Assembly: GCA_964496755.1 (NCBI GenBank)
Contig: CAZCBD010000024.1
Location: forward strand, 1 to 21,603
Source of the DNA: CAZCBD01 sp964496755
Lineage (GTDB): Bacteria; Bacteroidota; Ignavibacteria; Ignavibacteriales; Melioribacteraceae
Direction of reading: 5' to 3'
DNA: 21,603 bases
Of this stretch, positions 8,195 through 15,976 are shown one piece after another. Position 1 is the first letter of the stretch; each line of letters opens with the position of its first letter. The notes beneath the pieces were generated by a model. The model was given only the letters and a program-made list of their open reading frames with translations. It searched no databases and had not been told where the DNA came from. A program made the translations under genes and the position numbers.

Positions 8195-8812
8195 TTAAAA
8201 TAACTTCAAATCGATTTTATTAATTAATATCTTTTTTAAAAAAGTTTTCCGATGCAATGGCGAAGGCCCGATTTCTTTTAAAATTTCTCTGTGTCTTTTT
8301 GTCGGGTAACCCTTATTAGATTTCCATTCGTATTGGGGGAAATAATCAGATGCTTTTTCCATGATTTTATCACGCGTTACTTTTGCAAGTATCGAAGCGG
8401 CAGCAATAGAAAAGGATTTGGAATCGCCTTTTACTATTGTTTTGATTTTTAAATTCGAATGGAAAGATTTATTCCCATCAATCAAAATTATATCCGGAGT
8501 GATTTTTAATTTTGAAACAGCAATTTTCATTGCTTTTAATGAAGCTTGCAAAATATTTATTTTATCAATTTCAGTATGACTTACAATTCCGATTCCAAAA
8601 GCAAGTGAGTTGTTTTTTATAATATCAAACAGATAGTTTCGTTTTATTTCGGAAAGTTTTTTTGAGTCGTTAATTTCGGGCAAGTAAAAGTTATTTGGAA
8701 ATACTACGGCAGCCGCAACAACCGGCCCGGCCAAAGGACCTCTTCCGGCTTCATCAACGCCGGCAAGGGTTTTATGCGTTTCGTTCAAAAATTGTAAGTC
8801 GAATTTTTTCAA
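8195..8812 (-). CDS. rnhB: Ribonuclease HII
   Basis: 205-residue cytoplasmic endonuclease that cuts RNA in RNA-DNA hybrids and at single misincorporated ribonucleotides. Motifs are LAGVDEAGRGPLAGPVV (16-32), NDSKKLSE (48-55), GIVSHTEIDKINI, ILIDGNK (109-115) and KGDSKSFSIAAASILAKVTRD (128-148). The four acidic catalytic residues correspond to Asp 20, Glu 21, Asp 112 and Asp 130. The C-terminal block SNKGYPTKRH is also typical. Translation starts at TTG 8812, which overlaps the preceding stop (TTGA). GAGG six bases upstream supports this non-ATG start, and no in-frame ATG precedes the DEAGRG block. Confidence 0.96.
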   Translation of the reverse strand: MKKFDLQFLNETHKTLAGVDEAGRGPLAGPVVAAAVVFPNNFYLPEINDSKKLSEIKRNYLFDIIKNNSLAFGIGIVSHTEIDKINILQASLKAMKIAVSKLKITPDIILIDGNKSFHSNLKIKTIVKGDSKSFSIAAASILAKVTRDKIMEKASDYFPQYEWKSNKGYPTKRHREILKEIGPSPLHRKTFLKKILINKIDLKLF

Positions 8813-9609
8813 ATCGTACCTCGATAAAAAGCAAAGAGTGCAATGAGTTGTAAAATAAAATTAATAATCGAATTAAAGGCGGAAGATTTGCAGAGGGTAA
8901 AATTAATTCTGCGAATGGCTAAAAAGATTGCAAGTATTAGAAATAAAATTAAAAGTGGAATAAAAAATAATCGTAAGGAAGGATTATAAATTCCTTTATT
9001 CCACTGAATTAGAATAATTACTCCAATGAAAAGGCCTGTTCCAAAAAAATATTTCAAATATTGATAATTGTTTTTTTGCAGCAACAGAAATAACTCCCAA
9101 AAAATATTTAAAGCATAAAATAAAATTAGAATAAAGATTTTATCGGATGCATCGGAATAAAAAAACAATCCGAATATTATAGGGCTGATTTTAAAAAAAG
9201 ATTTAAAGATAATATCAGCGGGGAATTTTTTGATTGTTTTTAAAAAGAGAAAATAAGTAATGGAAAAAATCATGATTAAAACAAATAAGGATACGGAAGC
9301 AAAGGTTGCGAAAATTATAGTTTGAATTGTAAAAAGCACATAATAAATATTGGTTTCAATTTTAGAAATAATGAAACTATCAAAAAAATTTTTGTTGGAG
9401 TTAATTGAATAATAATAAGCCGAAAGCAAAGAAGAGGCCATAAAGAAAAATAAAACCGTTAATCCCAAAAGAATACAGGTATTCCTACTGTAAATTTCCG
9501 TAGAAAATAAAACCAAAACCAAACAAGATAGTACAGCATTTAAAAAAGCGTTAAAAAAATTTGATAAGATAATTAGGTCTTTAAATTTTCTAAGTTCATT
9601 AAAATTCAT
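8809..9609 (-). CDS. Multi-pass membrane protein of unknown family
   Basis: 266 residues, very rich in Phe, Ile and Leu, with about eight or nine predicted membrane helices and short loops. There is no signal peptide and no catalytic motif I recognise. The helix spacing, with a hydrophilic loop YYSINSNKNFFDS (66-78) after helix 2 and FLKTIKKFPADI in mid-protein, is faintly like the UbiA prenyltransferase fold. However, the Asp-rich NDxxDxxxD motifs are absent, so function is left open. The gene overlaps the Omp85 gene stop by 11 bp at its start and the rnhB TTG start by 4 bp at its end, so it belongs to the same transcript. The ORF is clearly coding, given its length and position between two overlapping genes. 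It has no obvious base-composition shift from its neighbours. Confidence 0.8.
   Translation of the reverse strand: MNFNELRKFKDLIILSNFFNAFLNAVLSCLVLVLFSTEIYSRNTCILLGLTVLFFFMASSLLSAYYYSINSNKNFFDSFIISKIETNIYYVLFTIQTIIFATFASVSLFVLIMIFSITYFLFLKTIKKFPADIIFKSFFKISPIIFGLFFYSDASDKIFILILFYALNIFWELFLLLQKNNYQYLKYFFGTGLFIGVIILIQWNKGIYNPSLRLFFIPLLILFLILAIFLAIRRINFTLCKSSAFNSIINFILQLIALFAFYRGTI
8819..8822 (-). promoter_or_regulatory. Ribosome binding site deciding the rnhB TTG start
   Basis: GAGG on the minus strand, six bases before TTG 8812. It lies inside the end of the upstream membrane-protein gene and supports the non-ATG start of rnhB. Confidence 0.6.
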
Positions 9610-11281
9610 TTGATAATCCTAAATGTATTTTACCGTTTGAAAATGAATCGTCTTTCCCAAGTGCATAACTGAAACCAACAATACCGATCTTTGTTTTAAT
9701 TCGCAAGCCTAATCCGTACCCGATTAAAAATCGATTTGATTCGGTCTGAGAAAAAGTATTTTTTTTATCCAAAGAAAAATAAGCAAAATCAAAAAATATA
9801 AATGCATAGGAAAAATTATCTAATAAATATCTTAATTCAGAATTTGTTAAAGCAAATTCACTGGCATAGAATTGATTTTCTTTGTAACCCCGAAGAGAAT
9901 TATTTCCGCCCAGTTGAAAGGCATCAGACAATTCAAGACCGCTGCCTAGGATTTTTTTCCCTCGTAATTTAATTGAAAGCACTAATTCGGATAAAATTAT
10001 TTTATAAAACTCGTTTTCCGTAAATATACTTTGCAAACGGAAATTTCTGTTACTTAATTCGGGGATAGATACTTTTTTGGAAATTTGCAGAAATTCCAGA
10101 TTCAATAAAGTGCCTTCGGTCGGGTAAAAAAAACTATTGCGGGAATCGAAAGAGAGATTAATGCCATATGATAAATTAGAAGATTTATTAATTGATTTGT
10201 TATTTAAGGCGGGGATTGTTTTGTCGGAAGAAAATGTTAAACCGCCGGAAAAAAGCGAATTGAAGTGCCAGTTGCTTTTTATTTTGAAACCCTGTTTAAT
10301 AAATAGCGAATCAATTTTGTTTTGTGAAAAAACAAAATTGCCGGAAAGCGGTAAATTAAAAATATAGGGTTCGGAATAATTTAAATTTATTTTTTGCTGA
10401 TTCGCAGAGGTTTTTTCCCAATTTATTTTTAATCCTCTTCCTGTTCCGAATAAATTTTTAAGATTAATTTTTACGAATCCTGAAAAAGAGCTTTTGGCTG
10501 ATTTATTGCCGGTGTATCCGATTATTCCATCAAAATAATTTGTATTTTTTTCTACAACGTGAATATTAAGAATGCCTCTTTTGTCTGAATCGCTTGAAAA
10601 AGAAATATTTTTTATTTGCGAAAAATAATCTGTTTTTAGTAAAACGGTTTTTATTTCACGGAACAATTTTTTATTAAAAGTTTTTCCGAATTGAAAACGG
10701 AGTAAATTTGTAAACCAAGAATATTTGGTTTTCGTATTTCCTGTTATAATCAATTTATCAAATTTGTTTTTTTCTCCGAGGGAAAGTTCTACCCAGTAAG
10801 TTACGGTATTATTTTTTTTGTTCAATCTGAAAGTATTAATTTTAATTTCTGCAGAAGCATATCCTAATTCAATAGTGCGATTCAGAATATTTTGGAATTC
10901 ATTTTTTAATATTAAATCCGAAGCGGGGTGGCCGGAAAGTTTTTTGAAGTAATTATCAAAATTTCTGTTATTAACACAAATTACTTTATCGATTTTAAAT
11001 TGTTCGCCTTCGGTAACAAGTGCAAATAAGTTATTTTGATTTTTTGAAAAAATTATTTTAAAATTAAAATATCCGAGGTTAAACATAAATTCATTTAATT
11101 TATGTTCTGCACTTTGCAATAAAGAATCTGGAAAGTCTGTTGACGAATCTAAACCGGAGATTCTGGATAATTGTTCGGAAGAAAAAATTTTATTTCCACT
11201 GAATTTAATTTTGTTTTGTGCATTTACAATAAAAAAACAAAAAGAAAGAAGAAATGATATTTTAATAATTCGGACTATCAT
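9599..11281 (-). CDS. Omp85-superfamily outer-membrane protein, TamA-like (three POTRA domains plus barrel)
   Basis: 560 residues with a signal peptide (about 1-21, ending VNAQ). Three POTRA-like repeats follow at roughly 22-97, 98-174 and 175-247; each has the helix-turn-helix/beta pattern and the third begins LIITGNTKT. A C-terminal beta-barrel runs from about 250 to 560. Barrel marks are GTGRGLKINWE (279-289), FDSRNSFFYPTEG (378-390), the L6-type loop GGNNSLRGY (458-466), and a C-terminal Phe in LGLSNEF, the usual outer-membrane insertion signal. Length and three POTRAs match TamA (about 577 residues) better than BamA (about 800), but no TamB-like gene adjoins it. The role is probably insertion or secretion of outer-membrane proteins or lipid-related transport. 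The start lies in the last 20 bases of the PfkB gene with no good SD, suggesting coupled translation. Confidence 0.9.
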   Translation of the reverse strand: MIVRIIKISFLLSFCFFIVNAQNKIKFSGNKIFSSEQLSRISGLDSSTDFPDSLLQSAEHKLNEFMFNLGYFNFKIIFSKNQNNLFALVTEGEQFKIDKVICVNNRNFDNYFKKLSGHPASDLILKNEFQNILNRTIELGYASAEIKINTFRLNKKNNTVTYWVELSLGEKNKFDKLIITGNTKTKYSWFTNLLRFQFGKTFNKKLFREIKTVLLKTDYFSQIKNISFSSDSDKRGILNIHVVEKNTNYFDGIIGYTGNKSAKSSFSGFVKINLKNLFGTGRGLKINWEKTSANQQKINLNYSEPYIFNLPLSGNFVFSQNKIDSLFIKQGFKIKSNWHFNSLFSGGLTFSSDKTIPALNNKSINKSSNLSYGINLSFDSRNSFFYPTEGTLLNLEFLQISKKVSIPELSNRNFRLQSIFTENEFYKIILSELVLSIKLRGKKILGSGLELSDAFQLGGNNSLRGYKENQFYASEFALTNSELRYLLDNFSYAFIFFDFAYFSLDKKNTFSQTESNRFLIGYGLGLRIKTKIGIVGFSYALGKDDSFSNGKIHLGLSNEF

Positions 11282-12227
11282 CTATTAATTTCATTTTGTT
11301 TCCTATTTCTTCAATTTTAAAATCTTTAATTGAATTAGCACTATTAATATCAACATTACAAGTTTCAAAACTTAAAGCATTGGCAACAGACAGTTGGGTA
11401 GAGAATTCCAGAATATCTTCAAAAACCATTGATTTTTCTAAGCCGTATGCCACACCGGCAATAAATGCATCGCCACAACCAGTTGAATCTACGGCATTAA
11501 TTTTGGGTGGAACAATTTTATAAATAAAACCGAATTTGCAAACATAAGCGGGATTGGCTCCGTCGGTTAAAAATGAGATTTTTATGCCGCTATCATAAAG
11601 TGATTTCAGATAATTAATTTTATCTTTTTCCGAATTTATTTTGATGTTAAATGAAGATTCTATTTCGAAAACATTTTGATGAGTAATCATGGGTTTTTTC
11701 TCGAAACAACTTTTTAAATGTTTGCCATAGGTATCTAAAATTACAATTTTATCATTTTGGTTTGCTAATTCAATTGCATATGGAAAAATTGAATCGGCAT
11801 ATTCTGAAGGAGAGCTTCCTGATAAAACAACTATTGTTACGTTTTGAATCATTTTTTTTAGTTTCGACTTTAACTCAAGCGCATCCTGTTTTGATAGAAT
11901 CGGAGAGCTTTCCATTAAGGTTGTTACATTTCGATTTTTTTTATCGAGAATTAAAACCGATTCGCGCGTATTGGATCTAGTTGATGAAACTACAAAATTT
12001 ATTTTTTCATCGGTTAAAACGGAACGTAGAATTTTTCCGGTATTTCCGCCTAAAAAAGTTAATGCCTGATTTTTAATGCCGAGGTTATTTAATTGGCGAC
12101 TTACGTTTATGCCTTTGCCGCCGGCAGTAAAATATGTTTTATTCGATTTTGTTAATTCACCTTTGTTGAAGTTTTCCACTTCATATCTTTTTTCCAAAAG
12201 CGGGTTAAGAGTAATTGTCAGTACCAT
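11262..12227 (-). CDS. PfkB-family sugar kinase, 1-phosphofructokinase / tagatose-6-phosphate kinase-like
   Basis: 321-residue ribokinase-fold kinase. PfkB signature 1 is AGGKGINVSRQL (35-46) and signature 2 is DSTGCGDAFIAGVAYG (247-262), with the catalytic base Asp 253 in the anion-hole motif. The N-terminal TITLNP and overall layout resemble FruK/LacC-type hexose-phosphate kinases. Two positions differ from that norm. The substrate-contacting Asp of TLNPxxD is Glu 12 (TLNPLLEKRY), and the usual KPN-xx-E block reads HQNVFEIE (183-190). GAGD is GCGD. Substrate preference is therefore uncertain. A Shine-Dalgarno AAGGAA precedes the start, 8 bp after the GWxTD gene stop. The 3' end overlaps the Omp85 start by 20 bp. 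Confidence 0.9.
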   Translation of the reverse strand: MVLTITLNPLLEKRYEVENFNKGELTKSNKTYFTAGGKGINVSRQLNNLGIKNQALTFLGGNTGKILRSVLTDEKINFVVSSTRSNTRESVLILDKKNRNVTTLMESSPILSKQDALELKSKLKKMIQNVTIVVLSGSSPSEYADSIFPYAIELANQNDKIVILDTYGKHLKSCFEKKPMITHQNVFEIESSFNIKINSEKDKINYLKSLYDSGIKISFLTDGANPAYVCKFGFIYKIVPPKINAVDSTGCGDAFIAGVAYGLEKSMVFEDILEFSTQLSVANALSFETCNVDINSANSIKDFKIEEIGNKMKLIDDSPNY

Positions 12228-12235
12228 AAAATTCC

Positions 12236-13492
12236 TTACATTCTAAATTTACTCCAATCGTAATAATTGGTGTTTTGTAATTTGTAATCACCGAAACCTG
12301 TTCTATCTATAAAAACGAAAGCACGATTAATTCTTGAATAGCTCCAAACTTCATAAGGGTAATTAGCGCCGTCCATCGGGTGACGTTCCACTTCGTCGGG
12401 AGGGCCAAGGGTAATGTATATCATTCCCATATCAGAGCGCCAGCCTTCTTTATATCCGGTAAAGGTGTTATTTGCAAATTGGACTCTTCTAAAATATTCA
12501 ATTAACACTTCGTTGTAAGTTGTTTCGGGTGTAGGGTCTTTTGATTTCCAAAAGGCAAGAAACCGATTGACTTTTTCAGAATACGTTGGGGCATTCAATA
12601 AATATTCTTGTTCGTCGGCATTTGTTATAAATTCCATCTGTCTGATAGCGGTATCCAAACTGTCAATAGGAATAGCAAAGTCACCGATAACATATTTAAA
12701 ACTTTTGCGAATAACAGCAACAGTTTTATTGTTAAGTGTTGTAATTATTGCTTTTAATGTGTACTTGCCCAATTGCAAACCTGTATCAGGAATAACGGGT
12801 ATAAAATTATTTTTTCCTTTCTTGATATCCAGCTTGGATTCAATTTCAGCTAAAATTTTTTTGTTATTTTTTTGAATCAGATATTTAACATTTAATGTCG
12901 TATCGGTTAACGAATAAATTTCATAAAACCCTTTTATTACTTTATTTCCGTATGGAATTATTCTTGAGATATTGGGTAATAATTTATTTTTTACATGGTA
13001 ATCGGGATCTGTATTTATTAATAAAATGTCGCTTGCATAAAGAGTGGAATTGAAATTTCTGACAGTAAATTTCGAATCAAAAGATGCAACTTTATGTGAT
13101 TCCAAATCTTCCAAATTACAAACAATTCTATAAGTTCCCGGAGGGATGGAAATTTTTTTTAAGCTTAATTTAAAACTGGATACTGAATTGGTTTGTTCGG
13201 TATTTTTTGTTTTTACCTCTTCGACCCACGAAATATTTTGTAGAACATTATTAGTTGTTTCATCAATAAAAACCAGTTCAATATTAAAGTGAGATGAATA
13301 AATATTATCGTTTTTAACAAACCTTAAATTTGAATAAGGTATTTGTATAAATACATCAAGTAAAGTTTCATTATTATTTTTTTGTCTGTTAATGATGTCG
13401 ATGTTGAATTTTGGCAAAACATTGTCGTCAAAATTACTTTGAGCTGAAAAAATATTAAATAAAATGAAAAATATTATAATAAGCTTTTTCAT
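12236..13492 (-). CDS. Secreted GWxTD-domain protein
   Basis: 418 residues with a cleavable signal peptide (about 1-17, ending FSAQ). The first 270 residues are beta-rich and without a family I recognise. The last 125 carry the GWxTD domain (TIGR-type domain found widely in Ignavibacteria and relatives). This has RFLAFWKSKDPTPET before it, then GWRSDMGMIYITLGPPDEV (350-368), YEVWSY (380-385) and a C-terminal FIDRTGFGDYKL block. The name-giving motif is GWRSD, with Ser in place of the usual Thr. The function of this family is unknown; export to the periplasm or beyond is inferred from the signal peptide. The start is 8 bp after the rimO stop, consistent with one transcript. Confidence 0.88.
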   Translation of the reverse strand: MKKLIIIFFILFNIFSAQSNFDDNVLPKFNIDIINRQKNNNETLLDVFIQIPYSNLRFVKNDNIYSSHFNIELVFIDETTNNVLQNISWVEEVKTKNTEQTNSVSSFKLSLKKISIPPGTYRIVCNLEDLESHKVASFDSKFTVRNFNSTLYASDILLINTDPDYHVKNKLLPNISRIIPYGNKVIKGFYEIYSLTDTTLNVKYLIQKNNKKILAEIESKLDIKKGKNNFIPVIPDTGLQLGKYTLKAIITTLNNKTVAVIRKSFKYVIGDFAIPIDSLDTAIRQMEFITNADEQEYLLNAPTYSEKVNRFLAFWKSKDPTPETTYNEVLIEYFRRVQFANNTFTGYKEGWRSDMGMIYITLGPPDEVERHPMDGANYPYEVWSYSRINRAFVFIDRTGFGDYKLQNTNYYDWSKFRM

Positions 13493-13500
13493 AAAATTCT

Positions 13501-14799
13501 CTATGTTATTTTTGCATACAAATCATACTCGTTGCTGTCAATTATCTCTGCTTCGTAAAATTCTCCGATTTTCAGATTAGCCGATTTTTCGATTAGAATT
13601 TCACCGTCAACTTCGGGCGATTCGAATTCGGAGCGACAAACGAAATAATTGCCTTCCAATGAATCTACAATAACTTTCAATATTTCGCCAATTCTTTTTT
13701 CATTTAGGTCGGCAGAAATATTTTGCTGAAGCTCCATTAATTGGTTTAGTCTGTTTTGTTTTTCCGCTTCGGTAATAGGATCGCCCAGTTTAAAGCTTTT
13801 TGTGTCTTCTTCAACTGAGTAGGTAAAAGCGCCGACTCTATCAAATTGGGTGTCTTCTATGAATTGCAAGAGTTCTTTAAAATCTTTTTCCGTTTCGGTT
13901 GGATAGCCGACAATAAAAGTTGTTCTGATTTTTATGTTGGGAATCGAATCGCGAAGTAAAGATATTAATGCCTTTGTTTGTTCGGCAGAAATCTTTCTGT
14001 CCATTGAAGATAAAACATTGTTAGAAATGTGTTGCAAAGGAATGTCAATATAAGAACAGATTTTTGGGTTGCATTTAATAGTTTCGAGTAAATCAATCGG
14101 GAAATTTGAAGGGTAGGTATAAAGCAAACGTATCCATTCAATTCCTTCAATTTTCGAAAGTTCTTCCAACAATTTGGAAATAGTGCGTTTCTTGTAAATA
14201 TCTAATCCATAATAAGTAGTGTCTTGTCCGATTATAATTAATTCTTTAACACCTTTATTTGCAAGGTTTGTAGCTTCTTCAACAAGGGTTTCAATCGGGG
14301 TGCTGCGATGTTTGCCGCGAATTAAAGGAATGGCGCAAAAAGAGCATCCGTTATTGCATCCTTCCGAGATTTTTAAATAGGCGTAATGTTTAGGAGTAGA
14401 TAAAAATCTTTCGCCGGTTAATTCTTTTTTGTAATCGGGTTTAATTGATTCTAAAATATCTTGATAGGCTTCCAATCCGAAGAACAAATCGACTTCCGGG
14501 ATTTCTTTTTCCAATTCGGTTTTATAACGTTCCGAAAGACAACCGAACACATAAACTTTTTCCACATTGTATTCATTTTTCATTTCACATGCAGAAAGTA
14601 TTGTATTGATAGATTCTTGTTTTGCAGCTTCAATAAATCCGCAAGTGTTTATAATAATGATGTTTGCATCGTCGGTTTTTTTAGTTAGTTCAATTCCGTT
14701 TTCATTTAGCAAATTCAATAATCGTTCTGAATCCACAGTGTTTTTTGAACAGCCTAAGGTAATAACAGAAACCTTTTTTGTTGCTGTTGGAGTGCTCAT
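13501..14799 (-). CDS. rimO: Ribosomal protein S12 methylthiotransferase RimO
   Basis: 432-residue radical-SAM enzyme that methylthiolates the conserved Asp of ribosomal protein S12. The N-terminal UPF0004 domain has the three cluster-binding cysteines Cys 17 (TLGCSKN), Cys 53 (NTCGFI) and Cys 87 (FGCLSE). The radical-SAM motif is CNNGCSFC (Cys 148, 152, 155), followed by AIPLIRGKHRS. A TRAM domain fills about residues 366-432. NTCGFIEAAKQES and the C-terminal length separate RimO from the tRNA enzyme MiaB. The start ATG 14799 is fixed by the strong SD GGGAG just upstream. A 29-bp gap separates it from cdsA. Confidence 0.96.
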   Translation of the reverse strand: MSTPTATKKVSVITLGCSKNTVDSERLLNLLNENGIELTKKTDDANIIIINTCGFIEAAKQESINTILSACEMKNEYNVEKVYVFGCLSERYKTELEKEIPEVDLFFGLEAYQDILESIKPDYKKELTGERFLSTPKHYAYLKISEGCNNGCSFCAIPLIRGKHRSTPIETLVEEATNLANKGVKELIIIGQDTTYYGLDIYKKRTISKLLEELSKIEGIEWIRLLYTYPSNFPIDLLETIKCNPKICSYIDIPLQHISNNVLSSMDRKISAEQTKALISLLRDSIPNIKIRTTFIVGYPTETEKDFKELLQFIEDTQFDRVGAFTYSVEEDTKSFKLGDPITEAEKQNRLNQLMELQQNISADLNEKRIGEILKVIVDSLEGNYFVCRSEFESPEVDGEILIEKSANLKIGEFYEAEIIDSNEYDLYAKIT

Positions 14800-14802
14800 T
14801 TT

Positions 14803-14807
14803 CTCCC
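14803..14807 (-). promoter_or_regulatory. Ribosome binding site of rimO
   Basis: GGGAG on the minus strand, three bases before ATG 14799 (AGGGAGAAAATG), supporting the chosen start. Confidence 0.65.
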
Positions 14808-14828
14808 TTTCACATTTTTAACGTTAGT

Positions 14829-15635
14829 TTAATAAAAATTCCGGAAATAAAAATAAATTAAAGGTGCACTTATAAAAAATGAATCGAAACGATCGAGAAT
14901 TCCTCCATGCCCGGGGATGATATTTGAGGAATCTTTTATTTGAGCGTCTCGTTTTAATAAACTTTCAATTAAATCGCCGATTTGCCCGAAAGTGCCAACA
15001 ATAGAGCCGATAACAATAGCATCACTCCATGTAAGAAAATCGACAATAATTATTTTAGATAAAACGGTTCCCAGTATTCCGAAAATTAAACCTGCAGCGG
15101 CTCCTTCCCAGCTTTTTTTCGGGCTAACGCGCGGAAACAATTTATGTTTGCCAATTGCGCTTCCAATGAAATATGCACCACTATCGCACATCCAAATGCT
15201 AATGAATATGGTTATAATTAATAATCCGCCTTGATAACCGGTGCCAAATAGATCACGAAGATAAATAATAATTGATAGTAAAAACCCGGGATAAAACACG
15301 GCTAAAAAATTTCCGCCTAAATTATGAATAGCGCTTTCTCTATTGTTAAAAAGTTCGAAAATTAAAATTAAAACAAGAGACATTAGAAATATATTGCTAA
15401 CATTGTTAAATTTATAGTATGCATTCAGAATAAGTAATAATGATGCGGCTAAAGGAAGATTGCCAATAAAAATATTCTTTTTTAACAACATTCTTTTCAG
15501 TTCAAAAAAACCGGCTGTGCCAATTAGCAGGTTGAAAATTAAAAAATAAATTTCACCGAAATAACTGGCAGCTAACAATACGGGTATAAAAATAATTGCG
15601 ACTAAAATTCTGGTTAAACTGTTTTCGAACTTCAT
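14829..15635 (-). CDS. cdsA: Phosphatidate cytidylyltransferase
   Basis: 268-residue inner-membrane enzyme that makes CDP-diacylglycerol from phosphatidate and CTP, the branch point of phospholipid synthesis. About seven to eight membrane helices are visible. The CDS signature covers residues 225-249: SLLKR, then KDSSNIIPGHGGILDR (234-249), including the metal-binding KD and DR. The preceding SPKKSWEGAAAGLIFG (171-186) and CDSGAYFIGSAIGKHK (150-165) are also family blocks. The start shares one base with the upstream stop (TAATG). Its presence upstream of mlaEFD fits an envelope-lipid emphasis of this transcript. Confidence 0.96.
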   Translation of the reverse strand: MKFENSLTRILVAIIFIPVLLAASYFGEIYFLIFNLLIGTAGFFELKRMLLKKNIFIGNLPLAASLLLILNAYYKFNNVSNIFLMSLVLILIFELFNNRESAIHNLGGNFLAVFYPGFLLSIIIYLRDLFGTGYQGGLLIITIFISIWMCDSGAYFIGSAIGKHKLFPRVSPKKSWEGAAAGLIFGILGTVLSKIIIVDFLTWSDAIVIGSIVGTFGQIGDLIESLLKRDAQIKDSSNIIPGHGGILDRFDSFFISAPLIYFYFRNFY

Positions 15636-15976
15636 TATTTGGAATCATCTCCATTTTTTGATAGAATATCTTGAATAATTTCAACTGCATTTTCGGCATC
15701 GGATTTTTTTACCAAAACTTTTACGACGGATAAATCTCCAACCAAAGGATAGCTTGAATCTTTTTGATTTATAATTAATGTTTCGATATTACTTCCGTTT
15801 AAATTTGCCGAAAACATTTCAGCCTTAAACAATTCGTCGGTAGTGTGGACTATAATCCAATCGGAAGGATTGACCAGTTTACCTTGGAATTCATTAACCG
15901 GAATTAATTGTTTATTGCAATCGGGGCATGTTTTGATGCCGTCAATATATTCGTATTCACACTTAGGGCAAATCAT
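15635..15976 (-). CDS. Zinc-ribbon protein with DUF2007-like domain
   Basis: 113 residues. An N-terminal zinc ribbon CPKC...CPDC (Cys 3, 6, 17, 20) is joined to a DUF2007-type alpha/beta domain (about 38-108). In the latter, DWIIVHTTDELFKAEMFSANLNGSNI and the late VKVLVKKSDAENAVEII match the family's beta-helix-beta pattern. DUF2007 proteins have been proposed as small regulatory or signal-transducing proteins; no activity is established. The gene starts inside the 3' end of the CPBP protease gene (14-bp overlap) and is preceded by a full AGGAGG. It ends in a TAATG junction with cdsA. Confidence 0.85.
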   Translation of the reverse strand: MICPKCEYEYIDGIKTCPDCNKQLIPVNEFQGKLVNPSDWIIVHTTDELFKAEMFSANLNGSNIETLIINQKDSSYPLVGDLSVVKVLVKKSDAENAVEIIQDILSKNGDDSK

